From the NCBI GenBank assembly GCA_028869975.1, contig JAGWQR010000026.1, forward strand, positions 1 to 18,643: a stretch of 18,643 nucleotides of DNA, in the 5' to 3' direction. A program made the translations under genes and the position numbers. The notes below the pieces were generated by a model that was given only the letters and a program-made list of their open reading frames with translations, ran no database searches and was not told where the DNA came from. The stretch is from Alphaproteobacteria bacterium. Its GTDB lineage: Bacteria > Pseudomonadota > Alphaproteobacteria > Sphingomonadales > Sphingomonadaceae. This document shows, piece after piece, positions 15,889-18,643 of the stretch (within the stretch, counting starts at the first letter, position 1; each line of letters starts with the position of its first letter).

Positions 15889-17081
15889 ACCGAGCCGTTG
15901 GCAGCGAGCCGCATCAGGGTCAAGGCTGCAAGCTGCGCGCGCGGCACCAGCGCGTTGACCAGCAGAAATTCTTCGGATGAATGGATATTGCCGCCCAGTG
16001 CGCCCATCGTATCAACCACCGGCACCCCGCAGGCCGCAATGTTATTGCCATCACACACACCGCCTGTATCGCGCCGGGCGATCGTTTGGCCGAGATCGGC
16101 ACCGGCTTGCGTGACAAGATCAAAAAGGCGCGCGGCCTCGGGCGTCACCGGCTTGGGCGGGCGGTTGAAGCCGCCATGCAGGTGGATATGCACGCCGTGC
16201 GCGGCTTCCACATCGCTGGTCAGGCGAGCGATCAGGGTGCGCGCGGCGGCCTCATCTTGCGGACTTTTGGGACGGAGATTGAAACGCAGCACCGCATGAT
16301 CGGGCACAACATTGTTCGGCCCGCCTCCATCTATCTTAGCCGGATTGATTCCGAGCGCTGGCGTGCGCGCCTGTGCCAGGCGCACCGCGAGATCGGCGGC
16401 TGCAACCAGCGCATTGCGCCCGTCTTCCGGATTACGCCCGGCATGGGCGGCCTTGCCAGTTATGATCGCCGAGAAATTGCCAGAGCCGGGCCGTGCGACT
16501 GCCAAGGTGCCATCGGGCAGGGCCGGTTCAAAGGTGAGAGCGGCGGCTTTGCCCTGCGCCAGCTCGGCAATCAGCGCGGCAGAAGAAAGCGATCCTGTTT
16601 CTTCGTCGCTGTTGATGAGCACATCATAACCAAGTTGTATGCCACTCTCCTCCAGCGCCATGAGCGCGGCCAGCATCACCGCAATCCCGCCCTTCATATC
16701 GGCGACGCCGGGGCCACCAAGCGTGTTATCATCAAGCCAGCGGCAGGTCTGGAACGGATGATCGGGGCCGAACACCGTATCCATATGCCCGGTGAGCAGC
16801 ACACGGAAATTGGCGTGGGGGCGTACCGAGACGATCAGATGCTGGCCATTGGCAACAGCCTGAGGGGAACCATCCTGAGCGATACGCTCAACAAGGGCTG
16901 GATCAACCAGCCGCACATCGCCTGGCAGCGCGCCGAATGCTTCAGCGAGCGCGGCGGCTTGTGCCTTCAGACCTGCGACATTGCCGGTGCCGGTATTGAT
17001 CGCGGCCCAGTCCTGAACCTGGGCAACCATAGATGCGTGTTCAATGCGTGCAAGGCATTCCTGTTCCGCGCGCGTGATCAT
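15885..17081 (-). CDS. M20 (carboxypeptidase G2-like) metallohydrolase in the AST operon; candidate succinylglutamate desuccinylase
   Basis: A 398-residue two-zinc hydrolase. Metal and catalytic residues by family pattern: His99 and Asp101 (GHMDTVFG), bridging Asp128 (GVADMKGG), general base Glu160 and ligand Glu161 (SDEETGS), Glu185 (LTFEPA), His213 of the lid domain (KAAHAGRNPEDG), and His367 (GGNIHSSEEF). The layout matches carboxypeptidase G2, which releases glutamate from N-acyl-glutamates. It is embedded between astD and astA with ATGA overlaps on both sides, where an AstE would be expected, and no M14-type AstE is present. I infer that it hydrolyses N-succinylglutamate to succinate and glutamate; this is not shown. 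ATG 17081 fits the overlap; an upstream in-frame extension to 17159 reads like non-native sequence. Confidence 0.9.
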   Translation of the reverse strand: MITRAEQECLARIEHASMVAQVQDWAAINTGTGNVAGLKAQAAALAEAFGALPGDVRLVDPALVERIAQDGSPQAVANGQHLIVSVRPHANFRVLLTGHMDTVFGPDHPFQTCRWLDDNTLGGPGVADMKGGIAVMLAALMALEESGIQLGYDVLINSDEETGSLSSAALIAELAQGKAAALTFEPALPDGTLAVARPGSGNFSAIITGKAAHAGRNPEDGRNALVAAADLAVRLAQARTPALGINPAKIDGGGPNNVVPDHAVLRFNLRPKSPQDEAAARTLIARLTSDVEAAHGVHIHLHGGFNRPPKPVTPEAARLFDLVTQAGADLGQTIARRDTGGVCDGNNIAACGVPVVDTMGALGGNIHSSEEFLLVNALVPRAQLAALTLMRLAANGSV

Positions 17082-18499
17082 GGTTGCAGCAACCGCGCAA
17101 TGGTGGCGGCATTGCCCGCCGCGCTCGCCGCCTCGAAACTTGCCACGGGATAGGCGCAATAGTCAGCCGCATAATAGGCGCTCGGGCGGTGGTTGCCACT
17201 GTCACCCAAGCCGCCGAATGGCATAGAGCCGGCAGCCCCTGTGGTTGGCCGGTTACGATTGACGATCCCGGCGCGGCTCTCACGCATGAACCGTGACCAA
17301 AGTGCATCGTCGCCAGTAATCAGCCCGGCGGAGAGGCCAAAGCACGTGTGGTTCGCTGCCGCAATCGCGGCGTCGAAGTTCGTTACGCGCGTAAGCTGGA
17401 TCACGGGCGCGAAAATCTCCTCATCGGGTGTGTCTAGCCCGGTCACGTCATAGAGGGCGGGTGTAACGAAGGCGGCGCTGCGGCCCGCCATGGCATTGAA
17501 GGGCAGAATGGTGCGAGCGCCCAGCGCCTCCAGTTTGCCAACCTGTGCGCGGGCATTTGTCGCCGCACGGTCAGAAATCAGCGGGCCCATGAACGGTTCA
17601 GGGGCCTCGTCCCAAGCACCGATCACCAGCCGTATGGCGAGTGCCGCAACGGCTTCCATCACCGCGTGTCCGAAACTGTTGTCGGGCACAATCACCCGCC
17701 GCGCGCATGAACAGCGCTGACCGGTGGTGATAAAGCTCGACTGGATTATGACCGACGCGGCCTCTTCAACATCGCCATCCCAGGCGATCAACGGATTGTT
17801 TCCGCCCAGTTCGAGCGCCAGAATCGCATGCGGGCGGTCGGCAAAGGCGCGCCGGAAATGCATGCCAGCCCCCGCCGATCCGGTGAACAGCAGCCCGTCA
17901 ATCTCCTGTGCTATCAGCGCCGCGCCAGTTTCACGTCCGCCCTGCACCAGAGTAAACACACCATCAGGCAGCCCCGCCGCGCCCCAAGCTTCGGCCATAT
18001 GCTGGCCGGTGAGTGGCGTCTCCTCGGAAGGTTTGAACACCACAGTATTTCCGGCAAGCAGCGCAGGGACGATATGCCCGTTGGGCAGATGGCCTGGGAA
18101 GTTATACGGCCCCAGCACTGCCATCACCCCGTGCGGCTTGTGGTGCAGCATGGCGGACCCGAAGGGCATCGCGGTGCTACGCTCGCCCGCCCGCTCGGCC
18201 TGTGCACTGATCGAGATGTCCACCTTACCCATCATACTCGCCAGCTCGGCGCGGGTTTCCCACAGTGCTTTGCCGGTTTCGCGCGATATGTCGGTGGCGA
18301 TGGTATCCTTGCGGGTCTCAAGTTCAGCATTGAACGCGCGGATATGGGCAATGCGTTCGTCGAGCTGCGCGTTTGCCCAGTGCGGGAAGGCGGAGCGCGC
18401 CCGCGCAACAGCAGCGCCAACCTCTTCAGGGGACGTCGAATTCCCCTCCCATACGACTGCGCCTGTGGCGGGATCGATCGATTGCAGGTTCTGGCTCAT
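17078..18499 (-). CDS. astD: N-succinylglutamate 5-semialdehyde dehydrogenase
   Basis: Fourth AST step: oxidises N-succinylglutamate semialdehyde to N-succinylglutamate with NAD+. The 473-residue aldehyde dehydrogenase contains GPYNFPGHLPNGHIVPALLAG (oxyanion Asn133), FKPSEETP, FTGSAGAG, ELGGNNPL (general base Glu230) and TTGQRCSCARR with catalytic Cys263. The GGNNPLI and CSCARR variants are specific to AstD within the family, and the PFGGLGDSGNHRPSAYYAADYCAYPVAS end supports the call. It is the first clear gene of the operon. ATG 18499 has no obvious Shine-Dalgarno; TTG 18511 would add four residues. The stop overlaps the next start as ATGA. Confidence 0.95.
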   Translation of the reverse strand: MSQNLQSIDPATGAVVWEGNSTSPEEVGAAVARARSAFPHWANAQLDERIAHIRAFNAELETRKDTIATDISRETGKALWETRAELASMMGKVDISISAQAERAGERSTAMPFGSAMLHHKPHGVMAVLGPYNFPGHLPNGHIVPALLAGNTVVFKPSEETPLTGQHMAEAWGAAGLPDGVFTLVQGGRETGAALIAQEIDGLLFTGSAGAGMHFRRAFADRPHAILALELGGNNPLIAWDGDVEEAASVIIQSSFITTGQRCSCARRVIVPDNSFGHAVMEAVAALAIRLVIGAWDEAPEPFMGPLISDRAATNARAQVGKLEALGARTILPFNAMAGRSAAFVTPALYDVTGLDTPDEEIFAPVIQLTRVTNFDAAIAAANHTCFGLSAGLITGDDALWSRFMRESRAGIVNRNRPTTGAAGSMPFGGLGDSGNHRPSAYYAADYCAYPVASFEAASAAGNAATIARLLQP

Positions 18500-18568
18500 G
18501 GGATTTGGCAAAGTGCGATCTCAGACATAGGTATGAGCCTAGCCCAAAGCCGATGGGCTTCCAACCCC

Positions 18569-18580
18569 CCATCATGATGG
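18569..18580. promoter_or_regulatory. Perfect 12-bp palindrome upstream of astD, possible operator
   Basis: CCATCATGATGG is its own reverse complement and lies 69 bp upstream of the astD ATG. A symmetric site at this distance could bind a dimeric regulator of arginine catabolism. It is a single copy in the gap, overlaps a possible stop codon of a partial upstream gene, and matches no operator I can name. A weaker hairpin (AGCCCA 18541-18546 with TGGGCT 18554-18559, 7-nt loop) lies between it and astD. Confidence 0.25.
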
Positions 18581-18643
18581 TGAACTGTCGAGATATTGAC
18601 GGCGTAATTGGGCCAGCGCCCGAGGCAGTCGCTTTGGCGCCGG
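18572..18643 (-). CDS. Possible 3' end of a gene upstream of astD (partial, uncertain)
   Basis: On the minus strand a frame is open from the window edge to a TGA at 18574-18572, giving 23 residues (PAPKRLPRALAQLRRQYLDS then SPS). The sequence is basic and helix-like, as at the end of a bacterial protein, but is too short to identify. It would sit 72 nt ahead of astD on the same strand. The opposite strand also has an open frame from ATG 18574 that could be the start of a divergent gene, so this call is tentative. Confidence 0.3.
   Translation of the reverse strand, partial: PAPKRLPRALAQLRRQYLDSSPS

Noticed and set aside
14878..16299. Plus-strand open frame (473 codons) opposite astA and the M20 gene
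   Set aside because: Both antisense genes are confidently identified by catalytic motifs. This frame crosses their junction and has no recognisable domain.
15981..17153. Plus-strand open frame (390 codons) opposite the M20 hydrolase
   Set aside because: Mirror frame of a conserved gene; low-complexity His/Arg-rich translation with no motif.
17082..17159. N-terminal extension of the M20 hydrolase inside astD
   Set aside because: The added residues are Arg/Gly/Cys/His-rich and unlike the family. ATG 17081 forms an ATGA overlap with the astD stop, consistent with the rest of the operon.

Overview
The window looks like chromosomal housekeeping DNA from a GC-rich alphaproteobacterium, most likely in the Sphingomonadales. 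The class is supported by several traits: an Fo-only ATP synthase operon with paired b' and b subunits and no F1 genes attached, a CckA-type hybrid histidine kinase, and a dapA-smpB-cckA gene string. The order-level placement is inference from gene content and protein style, not from a search. Coding density is very high. No gene-free stretch reaches 300 bases. I see no RNA gene, insertion sequence, phage gene, CRISPR array or attachment site.

Layout. Bases 1-173 hold the end of an unrecognised gene. Bases 309-2760 (+) are atpI-atpB-atpE-atpF'(b')-atpF(b), which encode the membrane part of the proton-driven ATP synthase. Bases 2771-4924 (-) hold a cytochrome P450 followed 36 nt later by an SDR oxidoreductase, probably one transcription unit. 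uvrC (+, 4992-6920) is divergent from the P450. Bases 6944-9732 (-) hold a soluble lytic transglycosylase followed after 2 nt by a 3-hydroxybutyrate dehydrogenase. Divergent from these, bases 9777-13610 (+) form dapA-smpB-cckA: lysine/diaminopimelate synthesis, ribosome rescue, and the master cell-cycle kinase. Bases 13607-18499 (-) form a compact arginine succinyltransferase (AST) catabolic operon, transcribed astD, M20 hydrolase, astA, astB, in which every start overlaps the previous stop. A short possible gene end and a 12-bp palindrome lie upstream of astD at the right edge.

How the genes work together. The AST operon is the most interesting part. AstA, AstB and AstD are recognisable. The canonical M14-family AstE (succinylglutamate desuccinylase) is absent, and in its place is a carboxypeptidase-G2-like M20 metallohydrolase with all its metal ligands intact. 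CPG2 acts on N-acyl-glutamates and DapE on N-succinyl-diaminopimelate, so the simplest hypothesis is that this enzyme performs the last AST step (succinylglutamate to succinate plus glutamate). The transaminase AstC is not in the window.

Other points worth attention: an ideally spaced Shine-Dalgarno that serves an out-of-frame 21-codon ORF overlapping the atpI start; convergent cckA and astB that share a single TTAA as both stop codons; and the P450-SDR pair with no redox partner nearby.
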